From NCBI GenBank assembly GCA_046530735.1, contig JBHEQV010000063.1, forward strand, positions 3,234 to 67,233: DNA of 64,000 bases, written 5' to 3'. Positions 42,523 through 54,872 of this stretch are shown in pieces. The DNA comes from Arsenophonus sp046530735 (GTDB lineage: Bacteria; Pseudomonadota; Gammaproteobacteria; Enterobacterales; Enterobacteriaceae). Under the pieces are notes generated by a model. The model saw only the letters and a list, made by a program, of their open reading frames with translations. It was not told the origin of the DNA and did not search any database. Position numbers and translations under genes: made by a program. Numbering within the stretch: position 1 is the stretch's first letter; each line of letters begins with the position of its first letter.

Positions 42523-44301
42523 TTTATCTAAAAAATCAAACATTACTTATCTAAGTTATTTATAATAGCTTTTGCTATTAATAGCATCAGTAAAGAAATT
42601 ATCTTTAATAAATTACTTACAGGTTTAAATCCTATAAATTCACTAATTAAAACAAAGAGTTACCGTCATTATATCTTATATAATTTCTTGCGTGCTGCAT
42701 GGCAACATGAAACCTAAATATCCCATCAATGTTTTAGAATGCTTTTGCAAGTGTTAATAGAGTAATTATTATACTTTTTAATCATTTGCATACTTTTCTA
42801 ATTAATATCTATTACAGTGCGGATAGTGTTATACCAGATTGAATTAACCAATTTCCCAGAGCATTCATCAGATCATGAAATCTAAATCTTTAAATTCCTG
42901 CTTTCATTAGGGGCTGACTTAAACGCCTTGTTATCATCCGTTCTCATTGATACTATATTTAATTAACTCCGTTAATTTTCGCTACCTAATAAAACATAGT
43001 GGTTATGATTATCCACCTAATTATGGGTAATCTGACAGACTGTGTTATTTAGGAAAACATCAATTCCGCAAAAATTGCGGACTGATCAAATTAATTCAGT
43101 CAACATTACAAACTAAATAAATCTCTAACTATTCTAATTCCAGAATATTGAATCTTCATAAACCCGTCTTCTAGAATAGAAGGAATTTTTTAGCTTGAAG
43201 ATAATCAATTGCTTTATCAATTAAAGATGAGCTTTCTCTTTTATGAGCCACTTAACTCTTGATTATCTATGGATAGTTTATATATCATCCATTTTTAATC
43301 ATACTCCTTCATATAAGGATATTTTTAATAAGACACGAATAAAACTAATTGGACATACCTTGATATTTGCAATGAAAAGCCGCTATCTTTACCTATTCTA
43401 TTTTTATCTTTGAAACAATATCTTGATATTCATCATTCGTGATCTCACAAATTTTTTAACTTGGAAAATACTGCAAGCAAAATTTAATTTTTCTTTATTT
43501 TTATCTATTGTTAGTTTGTGTTGTTTTTCCTTTAGTTATAATAAAAGCTCTTCTTCAAAGAAGAATATCTAACTCTTTACTTAAATGTTGAATTTTTAAA
43601 AAATCGAATTTTAGTTTATCATGAAGTTTTTTGTTAATTTTTTATCAGCTGCACCAAAATTCTATTTAATTTGTTTACCGCTTAACTAAACAAAATTATA
43701 GTGGTAAAAATTACATCGTAATTTGATTGATATGTTTTAAACTCTATTTTGATTTATCACAACAATTAGCTTTCATCCAAACATTCTGATATATTTGATA
43801 CATATATTCAACACAGGAGAACTTAAATATTTTATAAAATCCTTCGTTATTTTCCAATTTTATAGGTAGGCACTAATTCTCTTTGATAAATTCACTGACT
43901 CTCATAATTGAATATTTTAAAAGGACTCTCACATGATATTCGTTAAAAACTTCATGATTCGTATTTATTTAAAAGTTCCATAAACATTATATGGATATAA
44001 ATTTTTAGCTTTTAAAAATGCACATACTCAGAGGTGCTTGAGTTCTACACAATAACTAATAATAAAATGCAAATGATTACATTAATTCTTAGTTAAATCG
44101 ATAAGATATAATTCGTTGAATGTGAATGTTGATCAAGAAGGAATTACTTTTAAAATTGCTTGGTAGCATAATTACTATTGTATATTGGTAATCACAAGAT
44201 TCTCTTGTGTTGGGCAATCTTTGTCTTGATCTTTTTATTTAATCTTATTTAGCAAATAAGAAGAACGAGTAATTTATTAAATTCTTTTAGAATAATTCTT
44301 A
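42523..44301. other. Unrecognised decayed DNA after tRNA-Val
   Basis: About 1.8 kb without an open frame above 60 codons. The base composition of parts (for example 42830-43260, - strand) suggests former coding sequence, but I could not match it. By synteny with E. coli, lysV, xap or lig-zipA region remnants would be expected; none was convincing. Confidence 0.5.
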
Positions 44302-45702
44302 TAAGTTATTAGTAAATTTGGTGATATAACAGTCAGGCTCTGTTCTGATTCTTCATAAATCTATTCTCTATCCTTAAATTAGATATTGTTATCACCAGGA
44401 TCTCTTAGTCAGAAGCTTAAATCCACTTAGCCACAATTCTATCTTTTCTTAGCAAACTAAAGCAACTCAAATAGCATTAAAAGAGTTGTTTTCATTGAAT
44501 TATATTACTCGCGCATCAGCTTCGTATCTTTACCATTCCAAAAGCCTGCTCAATCAGATTCGTCATTCTTATTGACGCCACAGTGCACTGATAGGAAAGC
44601 ATAGAATACCAGCGTTCTTTCGATTTTTTCAAGCATCTTCATTGCTGTAAGATGATACTTCGCTAAAACCTTGCTAACAAAATATCAAGGGCTTTATCAG
44701 TAGCATTGGGCTATTCTGCTAGCTAAACACCCATTTCCCTGCAGATCATCTTAACTTTTGGTGTTAAAATGCCTTTATGGAGTGAAACCAGTGCATTAGC
44801 TATTTTGTGTACCCAATATTGTTGGTGACGCGCGCTCAGGAATATCTTTGCTATTGCATTAAAAAACTAAGAGCACCTAGGTCTCCTGTAATAAATCAGT
44901 AAATATGGTTAAGGGACGGCAACGATTTCGATCATCCAGAAGTTCGGCTCAGGTGCGCTTCTGAGTCTCGATAAGCATCCTCTACTGCAGAACCTAGCTT
45001 CTTTTATAGGCATGCGCAAGTACTGCTGATAATAAGCAGCAGTCAAAGACCATTATCTTTGCCTTACAGAGGGCAAATAATGCCAATCGGCCAAGAAATA
45101 AACGTAGTACGTATTACTTAAATTATCCTGGCACTAATGCCTGTAGTCTTCAAGGTATTTCTGTTTCACTTTTCTGATGGTACTAGAGAGACCATGTTCT
45201 TTTTTACCAAAAGTCTCACTTCCAAGGGTTTCGTAAAAATCATTGGTAGAGATACCTCAGAGGTACAGCAATAATACTAGCTTTCGACGTTTTTGCACGC
45301 TTCAGATAAGGTGGTAAACAAAAGAGCTGTTGAAACATATTCCGTTCTCTCTCCAATTCACCTAATCTTAAACACTTTAATCTTAACATCTTCAATAGTA
45401 GTTTATAGTTTTATGATAAATTAAATAACCGTTACGGATGACGATATTAATGTCCATCGATAAGGAAGTGTTCAGAATAACTTTTAGCTCATCTTCAAAA
45501 TCAGTGCCTATCAGCTATCTAGCATGCTGTTACGAATGCGTTCATGCAAGAAGTCAGGATTATATCTGATTTAAGGGATACTTATAGGGTAGAATTTTTA
45601 TTATATATTATCTCTCTATTGTTAAAATTATTTATGAAATTAATCAGGCAAGAGATATGCTCACTCATCTTCGAAACTTTATACACTAAAATAAGCATAA
45701 CT
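44302..45702 (-). mobile_element. IS256-family relic E
   Basis: Full-length decayed copy (1.40 kb) with the family ends (AGTTATTAGTAAATTTGGTG and ATACACTAAAATAAGCATAA). Stops in all frames. It lines up with relics A, B, D and G over its whole length. Confidence 0.8.
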
Positions 45703-45829
45703 CAAATACCATATAGTTTTATTTTTGAATTTTTTCAAACCATAAATTGAATAAATACTATAAGATCAAAGTAATTTTATAAAATTTTAATTCATTATGA
45801 CCAATATATAGCTATATTGACAAAGTTGT

Positions 45830-46760
45830 TGTTCTTCTCGCGCAAAGCAATATATAACCAGCTCTATATTTTAATTGTTGTAGTTTTAAATTATCTTCTC
45901 CAGGTAGATAATTCGGTAACTCTATATGATAAAACCTATTCACCTATTTTTTGTAATCGACTAACATAACTGTTCACATTTTAAATGTAGAATTTCTTAC
46001 CAATAACTCTCCTGCTTATCTATCTTTATTAGTCTACAATAACTAACTTTATGCTCGATAACAAAGGTTTAGCACCATTAGTTCTACCAAAAAAAAAGGG
46101 ATAAATTCTTATCGATGATTGCTCAAGAAACAGTAAACATACTTTCTATTAAACTCTTTAAGAATATCATCACTCACCATGACCCTATCAATTTCGAACA
46201 ATTAAGATCGTGATTTGTTCTTTCCTTTTATATTCTTTCTCTCCCTCGTTTTCTAGCTTTCCTATGTTGGCTGTTGCTACTCAATCAAGGAAGCAGTAAC
46301 GCCATCTAAATGTTGTTTTCAAATTAATCTCTGTTTGTTTCGATAACTCCCGTAAAGTCAAGTTATTGAATATACACCGCAGATAACTAAAGCATTTATC
46401 ATTCTGATATAGTTTTACAAAAAACTTCCATTTTCAGTAATATTCTTAAATGATTTCCTTTAATTAAAAATTTTAAAATGATATCGCTGTAATCTCCTAA
46501 TTAACATCTTCAGTGAATAACATACTAACTGTGATAATATGAATAGGATAAAGTAGAATAAATTTCTTTAATATATTAATCAACATTATCCGTTAAACTT
46601 TTGCAGAGTTAATTAACGAGAACTAGATTTACGTTAAGAGATACTGAAGAAAGAATTTTTTTTGATCTGCATGATTTCTTCTTTTTTATGGTAACCACTC
46701 ACTGTAGCAAAATTCTTCATACAAAATAATGGCTTTCTAGCAACTAGATTTGTCAATATA
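45830..46760 (-). mobile_element. IS1595-family relic
   Basis: Same order as the 22.7-kb relic on the same strand: C-terminal CATTTTAAATGTAGAATTT near 45975, then the GTTTAGCACCATTA piece, the ...TCCCTCGTTTTCTAGC DDE-region piece, TGTTTCGATAACTCCCGTAAAG, and the N-terminal part up to about 46750. Many stops. Confidence 0.75.
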
Positions 46761-46899
46761 ACCAAATTTATTCATATAAATAAAAAATATAAAAAATAGT
46801 TAAGTAAATTTTAGATGCTCTATAATATCCTCATTAATTCAATATCATAACGAATTTATTGAATTAAATTTTATCACCTTAGAGGTGTTCTGTTCCAGA

Positions 46900-47825
46900 T
46901 CATTATTATAGAAAGACTCTCTTCTCACAGCAATTTTCATGGAAAGAGATGGATACTAATGGATAAATTGAGAAAAAATAAGATGGTGTTGATAATCACA
47001 GGTATATCTCCCCGTCGTTTTCCGACGATGCCTGACCACAGTTTAGGAAGCGTTGTCGCTTTTCTACTAAAAACGTTTTTTCCATTTCAATAATCTGTTG
47101 GCAGATATACACGAATTTCTGAATCTCTCAGTATCTGAATCTGGCCTGGATCAGGATTTAACATCCACGAAGAAGTTTTCGTTAAATTAAACATCAAACT
47201 ATGAAACCAAAAGCGTTTAAAAAAACTACGAGTCTAGTTATTTTGCACGTGTTAGTGTGAAATATCTTCCACAAATGTCAAATGAAACTTGACGACTATA
47301 TCTTTATCATAAATATAGATAGCGTCACTTGATTGGTTTTTATCTATCTTTACAAGGCTAAGACTGTGCCCAATACTCGACGATTCTTGCGTAATTTTAA
47401 TCGAGAATGTCCATGACTACTTATTGGACACTTACGCAATGGTAAAGAATTTATAGATCCCTTTTTGGGAGCTGCAAAAAGGTTTAATCACTGGAAAAAG
47501 GAATTCAGCTGTTTCTATACAGAATTTTGTATAGAACACCGACTTATCTTTCTGATGAATTTTTAAATAAATTTATAGTCGATAGATTTAATCTCTCATG
47601 GAAGATGCACTGTAAATCCTGTCATTCCTCTTCTACTGAAGAGCTTGAAATCACTTCATATCGATATAGTTCGACTGTAGAATCAAGAATTATCCCAATC
47701 AGTATTGGCTAGTAAAACTCCATTGCAGTCTATGACTATTGGTTCAATATTAACCCTAAATTCTTCAAAAGACTATACTATCTTCTAAAAAGAAATTCCT
47801 AACAATAAATTATTATTTCTCAGTT
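46900..47825 (+). mobile_element. IS481-family relic b
   Basis: The C-terminal third is readable at 47527-47790: IEHR..LSDEFLNKF, then SSTEELEITSYRYSSTVES, PISIG and KTPLQSMT. This matches the IS481 tail (IEHRLTKP.SPQTNGMVERFNGR, SGEELETTLHRYVWLYNQQLPQSALGSKTPLQAMK). The catalytic DDE region is broken upstream by stops and frameshifts. Confidence 0.8.
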
Positions 47826-48804
47826 CACAAAAGGGTGATTAAAATTTAGTTATTATTTTTATAGAAAGCATAGAAAGTCCTGCATTCAATGAATAAAACT
47901 ATTAATTCATTAACTAGTAATAAAAATTTACTAAGGTAAAATAAAAAATGGTAGAATCTTTTTTTAGGGTAGAAAACCATCTGATTGCCAATTAGATTAA
48001 ATATTATCCTTATCTTGGTTATAAGATTAAGCTGCATCTTGTTGGTAGCATTCATATAGCCAGAAAAATATCTTTCCTCTATCTCAAGCTCTAATAAACA
48101 AACTCAATCAATGCGATTCTTTAATTATAAAGATGAGATTACCGATGCCGTAGTTTTTAACTAACCATCCTGCCATCCATTACCTAAGAGTTAAATAGTA
48201 ATTATTTCGCCTTTATTATTTCTAATATTTAAATATTATTGTAAGAAATAAAACTGTACTATTAGAAATTAGATTACCTTGATATCTAGTAATTGCGTTA
48301 GCCTTACAAGTCAATTAAGTACAAAACTTAGCATTATTTTCTCAATACAGGATAGATTATCAACTGTTAGAAACTTATCGTCGTTAATAGAAATCGATTA
48401 TTGATCTAGAAGGCGTTGTTCCTCAAATTAAACTACTCATCAGTTTACATAACAACGGGAAATCTTTATTATAAAAGATATGCTGATATATTATTAATAG
48501 CAATTCCAATTAGCTATAGATAATGTTTAATAGGTGGCAAAATTTAAATTTTAGCTAAATTTTAAAATTGCTAAGAACTTTTCGTGATGATGTTTATCAA
48601 TTATTAATGCAAGAACGTAATTTATTACGGCGTCAATAATTAAAAATTATCAACAGTAAATATGACGTAGTCGTCATAGCACTAAAACATTTATATAGCA
48701 ATAATAATTTTGCTAACTTATTTAAGGAATAAATAAATTAATTTAATTCCAGTTTTTTATTTAACCAATATTACCTATTAAAATAATTAAATGCCAACTT
48801 AATA
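47826..48804. other. Unrecognised gene fossils
   Basis: About 1 kb. The + strand end (48580-48730) reads FRDDVYQLLMQERNLLRRQ, then KYDVVVIALKHLYSNNNFANLFKE before a stop. This is clearly former coding sequence, but I do not recognise the family. The - strand frame at 47846-48055 is unsupported. Confidence 0.45.
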
Positions 48805-50189
48805 ATTTATGCTAATTTCTGGTGTATGGAGTTTTCCAGAGATGGTGGTGTTATCTCTGTTGATTAATTTTCTAGATGATGTTATCAACAGAGAGATGAT
48901 ATATCATGAAAGTCTACCTTATCCATGTATCCACGAACCAGATATTACTATGATTCCTTTCATGAACTTATCCATAATACTGGCAGGTATCTGATAGATA
49001 CTGCTGTTGAGGATGAGATCAAAGTTACGCTTAACACGCTACCTATGTTGATGGACGTTCATATCGTCATCCGTAACAGTTATTTAACTTATCATAAAAA
49101 CTATAAACTACTATTGAAGATGTTAAGATTAAAGTGCTTAAGATCAGGTGAATTAGAGCAGCAACGGAATATGTTTCAACAACTCCTTTGTTTACCACCT
49201 TATCTGAAGCGTGCAAAAAACGTCGAAAGCTACTATTATTGCTGTACCTGTGAGGTATCTCTACTAATGATTTTTATGAAACCCTTGGAAGTGAAACTCT
49301 TGGTAAAAAAGAACATGGTCTCTCTAGTACCATCAGCAAAGTAAAACAGAAATACCTTCAAGACACAGGTAATAGTGCCAGGATAATTTAAGCAATACAT
49401 ACTACGTTTATTTCTTTGCCTATAATGGCATATGCATCCTGATCATAGGCAAACTGGTTCCCTATTCCTGTTAGTAAAATCTGCTGGTACTGCACATGGA
49501 CATAAGGAGCTCGTTGCACTTAAAGATATTTATTAAAAGTCAGAAGCGAACTTATCTGAACTTTTAATTATCTACATAGAGGATAACTTAACTATATCTC
49601 TCAGTCTTTGCCACGAAAGACGGTGCTATTGATTTTTATAGTGCAATAGGAAAAATATTCCTGAGTACGCGGTATAAATGCTATTGGATACATAAATAGC
49701 TAATGTACTAGATTTATTTCTAAAAGGCATATATGCAGCACCTAAAGTTAAGATAACTACCGTAGATTTAGCTAGCAAAGAGCTATTATGCCGATAATAA
49801 AGCCATTGATATTTTGTTGGTAAAGTTATCAGGATAAGTATCCCTACAGTGATAAAGAAGCTGGAGAAAAAGTGAGAAACAGCTGATATTTTATGATTTT
49901 CTTCACTGCACTGAGGATGAATAAGAACGACGAGTCCGATTTAGTAGGTTTTGTGACAATATGAAGCTATGAAGCTGATATACGCAAAGCACTGTGATTC
50001 ACAAAAAATAACCTTTTCAATGGTATTTAAGGTGCTTCCGTCTGTTCATAAAGCTGGAACTGGATCAGAGAAGTTAACCTGTTGATTTTAGTAATAAACA
50101 ATACCAAATTTAAGGATTGAGAATAGATTTATGAAATCTTAGAATGAAGGGTAACCTGACCGACATACACTAGATTTAGTAATAACTTT
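48805..50189 (+). mobile_element. IS256-family relic F
   Basis: The reading that identified the family: VIRNSYL, then IKVL-type, FQQLLCLPPYLKRAKNVES and LLVKKNMVSL. It matches the mutator-type order RNGYLPERE, IQTG, VKVPKVR, FNS.LLPPYLRR.K. and EALLG. The 139-codon frame 48925-49344 is a shifted remnant, not a gene. Both ends match other copies (GCTAATTTCTGGTGTATGG and ATTTAGTAATAACTT). Confidence 0.85.
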
Positions 50190-50841
50190 AGATTAATGAA
50201 ATAACCATATTATCCTCATGGTTTTTATAATTATATGAAGACTAAAGTAGTGAAGTTGATTTGCCCGCATTCATTGCTAAATTATAGAAATAAAGCTTAT
50301 CCTATTAACCCTTTCTTTTTGTCTTTTATTTAGACAAAAGATTTTAAAAGTTTTCCACAAAGATTATAAAAATATTTTTTTATTTCATTTGATTATGAAT
50401 CCTGATAATCAACATAATATATTTTTAATATATGTTTATTATTATGAACAAGTTAGTATATTTAAATATTTTAATTTAAAAATAACACCTTTATATTAAA
50501 AATATATGTAATAATATTATTATTAGTTAATATTTATTATAAAATTTAGCTTATGTTATAGACTATAAAAATTAAATAAAAATAAAAAATATATTTTTTT
50601 ATTTAAAAAAATTTAAATATAAAATAAATACTATCATTTTATATTTATTTTATACTGTTCAAAGTATCTATATATAGGATAGATAATATTTTCAATTAAA
50701 TATTATATTACTTTTTTATAAAAGTTTAATTTAAAAAATAAATTTAATTTTGTTTTATAACTTTACTATTGCAGAGAAATAAATAGCATTTTATTATTAG
50801 TAAACATCAGCTAACATTCAATTTAATTCGAGATCAGGAAA
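50190..50841. other. Extremely AT-rich leader region of hns
   Basis: No frame. From 50350 the DNA is close to 90% A+T, the kind of curved, AT-rich sequence that H-NS itself binds; in E. coli hns is autorepressed. A small inverted repeat (TTTTGTCT...AGACAAAA, 50318-50342) lies at the left end. No unambiguous promoter could be chosen among many TATAAT-like words. Confidence 0.5.
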
Positions 50842-51258
50842 ATGAGCGATTCATTGAAATATTTAAAATCATTAAACAACATTCGTACCTTACGTTCGAT
50901 AGCAAGAGAAATATCGTTAGAATCATTGCAAGAAATAAATGATAAACTTAATACTGTTGTAGATGAACGTCGTGAAGATGAAAATCAAGTGAGAGCACAA
51001 TTAGAAGCTCATAGTCAAAAAATTGCAAAATATATTAAATTATTAGAAGAAGAAGGGCTCAGTCTAGATGATCTAGTTACTGCAAAAACTCCATCAAGAA
51101 TATCTAGCCGCACTAAACGCGCAGCAAGACCAGCTAAATATCAATATAAAGATGAAAATGGTGAAATTAAAACCTGGACTGGTCAAGGTCGTACACCAGC
51201 TATTATTAAGAAAGCAGTAGAAAAATACGGTAAAAAAATAGAGGATTTTTTAATCTAA
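50842..51258 (+). CDS. hns: H-NS/StpA-family nucleoid-associated silencer
   Basis: 138 aa against 137 in E. coli H-NS. The N-terminal oligomerisation helices contain the hallmark LNNIRTLR and LESLQEINDKLNTVVDERRE. The C-terminal DNA-binding domain is nearly perfect (RPAKYQYKDENGEIKTWTGQGRTPAIIKKA) and carries the QGR AT-hook-like motif. The middle is divergent (QVRAQLEAHSQKIAKYIKLLEEEGLSLDD), so hns and stpA cannot be told apart with certainty. ATG at 50842 has TCAGGA upstream. It is the only DNA-binding regulator in the window and is followed by a strong terminator. In a very AT-rich genome it should bind almost anywhere. Confidence 0.93.
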   Translation: MSDSLKYLKSLNNIRTLRSIAREISLESLQEINDKLNTVVDERREDENQVRAQLEAHSQKIAKYIKLLEEEGLSLDDLVTAKTPSRISSRTKRAARPAKYQYKDENGEIKTWTGQGRTPAIIKKAVEKYGKKIEDFLI

Positions 51259-51277
51259 ATATTCTCTTTTTACTTTT

Positions 51278-51306
51278 AAAATACCCTTTAATATAAAGGG
51301 TATTTT
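51278..51306 (+). terminator. Rho-independent terminator of hns
   Basis: A perfect 12-bp stem AAAATACCCTTT/AAAGGGTATTTT with loop AATAT, the right arm running into a T-tract, starts 20 bp after the hns stop codon. Confidence 0.85.
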
Positions 51307-51307
51307 T

Positions 51308-51991
51308 ACTATACATAATATTAAGTTTTTATAAATAAAAACTGATCTTAATAAGATCTAATAAATGTTAGAACGTAAATTTTTTCCTTAAAAAGATATT
51401 AAAAAAATATTATTAATAACATCTAAGTATATTCTATACTAAATACTTTTCATTAAAAACTAATTATATCTTTTCCTATAATAAAATTGATAAGATCAAA
51501 ATATCTATCTATCTGTTAAGATAGATATCTTATTATCCGCGATATACCAAATCTTATATAACTTTTTATTGTTTGAACATTTCAAATTATTCCTTCAAGG
51601 AATAGGATCATTGATTTTTATTGACATAAATTCATGCATTCAATAATTATTATTAGAGTGCTATCTATTTTATTTTAAAAAAATATCGTTAAATTTTATT
51701 TAATTTATTATGTAATATTTAATATAGAAAAAGTAAGTAGATTACTATATAAACAAAAAAATAAACAACTAATCTGATATGTGCTAAATAAATTAAATAT
51801 AATTATTATACTTTTTTATTATAATTATCATCAGCATTAATATAAATATTTTTAATAAAAATTTTCTTGCTGAGTCAAGAAAATATAATCGAAAACTAAA
51901 ATGATATTTTTAACAAAATATTTATCTAAAATAAAATTTAATATTTCATTTTTGAAAACATAGTAGCATACTGATAAATTAATAAAAATCT
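51308..51991. other. AT-rich DNA without genes
   Basis: About 680 bp downstream of hns. A short inverted repeat (ATATCTATCT...AGATAGATAT, about 51501-51530) is visible, but no coding remnant. Confidence 0.5.
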
Positions 51992-53388
51992 GAGTTATTA
52001 GCAAATCTAGTATATGGCTATTAGATTCCTATCTGATGCTTCGTGAATCTGTTCTCTATCCTTAAAATTTAAGTTGTTTGCTACTAGTAAGTGTAGGCAG
52101 GTTAAATCTACCGATCCAGCTCAGTTTTTCTGAGCAGAAGAGAACTCCAGGTTCAATTTTATTGAAAGGGTTATTTTCTTGAACTAGATTGCTTCGCGCA
52201 TCAGCTTCATACCATCACTATCGCAAAAGCTAATTCAATTGTATTCATCGTTCTTACTGATATCAGTGCGCTGACGGGAAGGTATAGAATGACAGCCGTT
52301 CTTATCCATACTTCTCCAGTATCTTAATCACTGCAGAATATTCTTTGAAACTCCCTTGCCAACAAAATATCAAAGGAGGTTATTATCGACATCGCAGCTC
52401 TCTATTATCCTAAGCATTCAGAAACTCTCCCTTAATTTTTTTATTGTATGCCTTTAGGGAGTAAAATCAACTACATTAGTTATTTTATGTACTCAACAAT
52501 ATTTGTGTTATATGTACTGGAATATTTTTACATTATACTAAAACCAATAGACCAGGCTTTTCTAGAAAGCCTTAGAGATAAGATTAAGCTACACGCTTGC
52601 ATATCCCCCCCATTAGAAGTTAAGTCCAGTTTTCTGCTAATTCTCAATAACCATCTTCGGGTTCAACGAGCTCCTTACGTCCATGCAGTGATATCAATAA
52701 TAAGAAGCAAGCAAAAGCGACCTACTTGCCCTGTCAGGACAATATGCCTTCAGCTAAGAAATAAACATAGCGGTATCGCTTAAATCATACAGTTGCAGGC
52801 TGTATTCTCTTGAAGTCATTGCTGTTTTAATCTCCTTATAGATCTCAAAGAAGATCAATGTTTTTTTCATCTGAAAGTGCCAATAAAGATTCATAAAAAC
52901 CAGTAGTAAGAAATTTTTTATGCAGGAACTTATCCCCCTACTATAAGCAGCCATAGTAGCAACTATTTGATGTTTTATACATTTCAGATAAGGAAGAAAC
53001 GAGCTATTTAAGGATATGACGTTCTCTCTGAAATCCATATAACCTTATGTACTTTAATCTCAATATCGTCAATACCCGTCTATATTAAGTTTTCTACGGC
53101 AAATTAATCGCTACGGATTACGGTATAACTCGTTCATCGAGAAGGCGCTATTGAGCATGTTGTTTAGCATGGCTTCGAGCACCATCTTAACAGCAGATAT
53201 CTATCAGCATACCTATCACCATTATATATGAATTCATAGAATAGATTATAGGTAATATCTGGTATCGCTGATACTTTTAGGGTAAACTTTTCATGAAATA
53301 TCATTCTTTGATGTTAAAATCATTTAGGAAATCAATCAGAAAATACGCCACTTTCTCATAAACTCTATACACCAAAAATAATCATAAA
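51992..53388 (-). mobile_element. IS256-family relic G
   Basis: Full-length decayed copy (1.40 kb) with family ends GAGTTATTAGCAAATCTAG and ACACCAAAAATAATCATAA. The short frames inside it on both strands are chance. Confidence 0.8.
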
Positions 53389-53419
53389 TTAAAATATCAG
53401 CTTCCTGATCAGATAATAT

Positions 53420-53690
53420 CATCGTTGGCAACCGATGGGAAATATGACTGTGATCATAAGCATTTATCTCTTTTACCCTTTAGCAAAAGATAAGTTCAAA
53501 TATGCCATAACGTCTAGTTAAAGTAGACACAGGACATTTGTTAGCCTAAAAATCAACGCTAATTTTAGGTATTGTAGTTTCTTGATGATATAGCCTAATC
53601 ATCTAACTGCATCGCTCCAATAACCATATTACCATGAATAGGCTGTGCAACGAGGGTCTATATAATAATTCAAGACCAAACAACTAATAA
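53420..53690 (-). mobile_element. IS481-family fragment (transposase N-terminal end)
   Basis: Similar to the fragment at 38.94-39.18 kb over its length, including GTCTATA.AATGA-type left-hand sequence and the - strand KHYGI..LT.L.KG remnant. The remaining element is absent. Confidence 0.55.
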
Positions 53691-53773
53691 AGAAAATATC
53701 TTTATCACTTTTTCTATTATTTATTAAAATTAATTAATGCAATATTATAATATTTAAAGATATTATTTGTTAA

Positions 53774-54727
53774 TTAAATATGTTTTTGTTTATTAACAAT
53801 ATGATTAATAAACATTACTAATGTTAAAATCCCCGCAATAATACTTAGCGATATAACTGTTGGAATATAAAAAATATCCATTAATAACATTTTGATACCA
53901 GTGAAAATTAAGATAATAGATAGCCCATACTTTAGCATAAAAAATTTTTTAGCAATACCTGATAAAACAAAATACATCGCCCTCAAGCCTAAAATTGCAA
54001 ATAGATTTGAGGTCAGTACAATAAAGGGATCCGTCGTTACTGCAAAAATAGCAGGGATGCTATCCACCGCAAAAATAATATCACTAATCTCAACTAAAAT
54101 TAATACTATAACTAATGGAGTAGCAAATAAAATGCCTTGTTGACGAATAAAAAAATGTTCATCATGTAATGTATTTATCATACGTAAATGAGAGCTAACC
54201 CATTTTACTAATGGTTTTTTATTAATTAATTGATCATGTTCTTTAACAAAGAACATTTTGATACCAGTGAATAGCAAAAAAATTCCAAAGAGATACAAAA
54301 TCCAGTGAAATTGTGAGACTAACCAACTACCTGTAAAGATCATGATAGTACGTAATACTATCGCACCTAACACACCATAGATAAGAACTCGACGCTGTAA
54401 ATTAATCGGAATTGAAAAATAATTAAATAACATTAACCAAACAAACACATTATCAATAGCTAAGGCTTTTTCCAGTAAATAACCGGTTAAAAAGGCCATT
54501 ATTTGTCGGTTAGCAATCCTTAAACTAGTCATCTGATTAAAATAAAACCATAAGCCTAAGGCAAACAATAATGCCAAACTAATCCAAATTAAAGTCCATA
54601 TAACAGATTGTCTTACTGTTACTTCTCTTTCTAGATGTTTATCTTGTAAAAAGATATCAATAAGTAACATGACTACAATAACAACAGTAAAGATTGCCCA
54701 TAATAAAGGAGTACCAACGGAATGCAT
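53774..54727 (-). CDS. alx: TerC-family membrane protein Alx (Mn exporter)
   Basis: 317 aa against 321 in E. coli Alx. A polytopic inner-membrane protein; in E. coli it exports Mn2+. Family signatures are intact: FLTGYLLEKALAIDNVFVWLMLFNYFSIP, QRRVLIYGVLGAIVLRTIMIF, LVEISDIIFAVDSIPAIFAVT and DPFIVLTSNLFAILGLRAMYF, with the acidic residues expected to bind metal. ATG at 54727 has TAGGAGC upstream. In E. coli alx is controlled by a yybP-ykoY (Mn) leader; here only about 145 bp separate the start from an IS256 relic, and I could not recognise the riboswitch core, so control may be lost. E. coli has yqjA a few genes away, as here. Confidence 0.95.
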   Translation of the reverse strand: MHSVGTPLLWAIFTVVIVVMLLIDIFLQDKHLEREVTVRQSVIWTLIWISLALLFALGLWFYFNQMTSLRIANRQIMAFLTGYLLEKALAIDNVFVWLMLFNYFSIPINLQRRVLIYGVLGAIVLRTIMIFTGSWLVSQFHWILYLFGIFLLFTGIKMFFVKEHDQLINKKPLVKWVSSHLRMINTLHDEHFFIRQQGILFATPLVIVLILVEISDIIFAVDSIPAIFAVTTDPFIVLTSNLFAILGLRAMYFVLSGIAKKFFMLKYGLSIILIFTGIKMLLMDIFYIPTVISLSIIAGILTLVMFINHIVNKQKHI

Positions 54728-54872
54728 TTTAGCTCCTAAAAATCAAAACAACCAATTCTCATAGAAGGCCTCAGCCATTATAATCCATTTTAATCTTCAT
54801 AGGTTTCTATTCTACTAATTTAAATTAAAAGAAAACCTTACTCACTTGTAAGATCTCACTTACAATACAAAA

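Noticed and set aside
48925..49344. 139-codon open frame as a small gene
   Set aside because: It is a run of shifted frames of the IS256-type transposase fossil, alignable to nine other copies.
53892..54143. Open frame on the + strand inside alx
   Set aside because: Antisense shadow of a conserved membrane protein gene.
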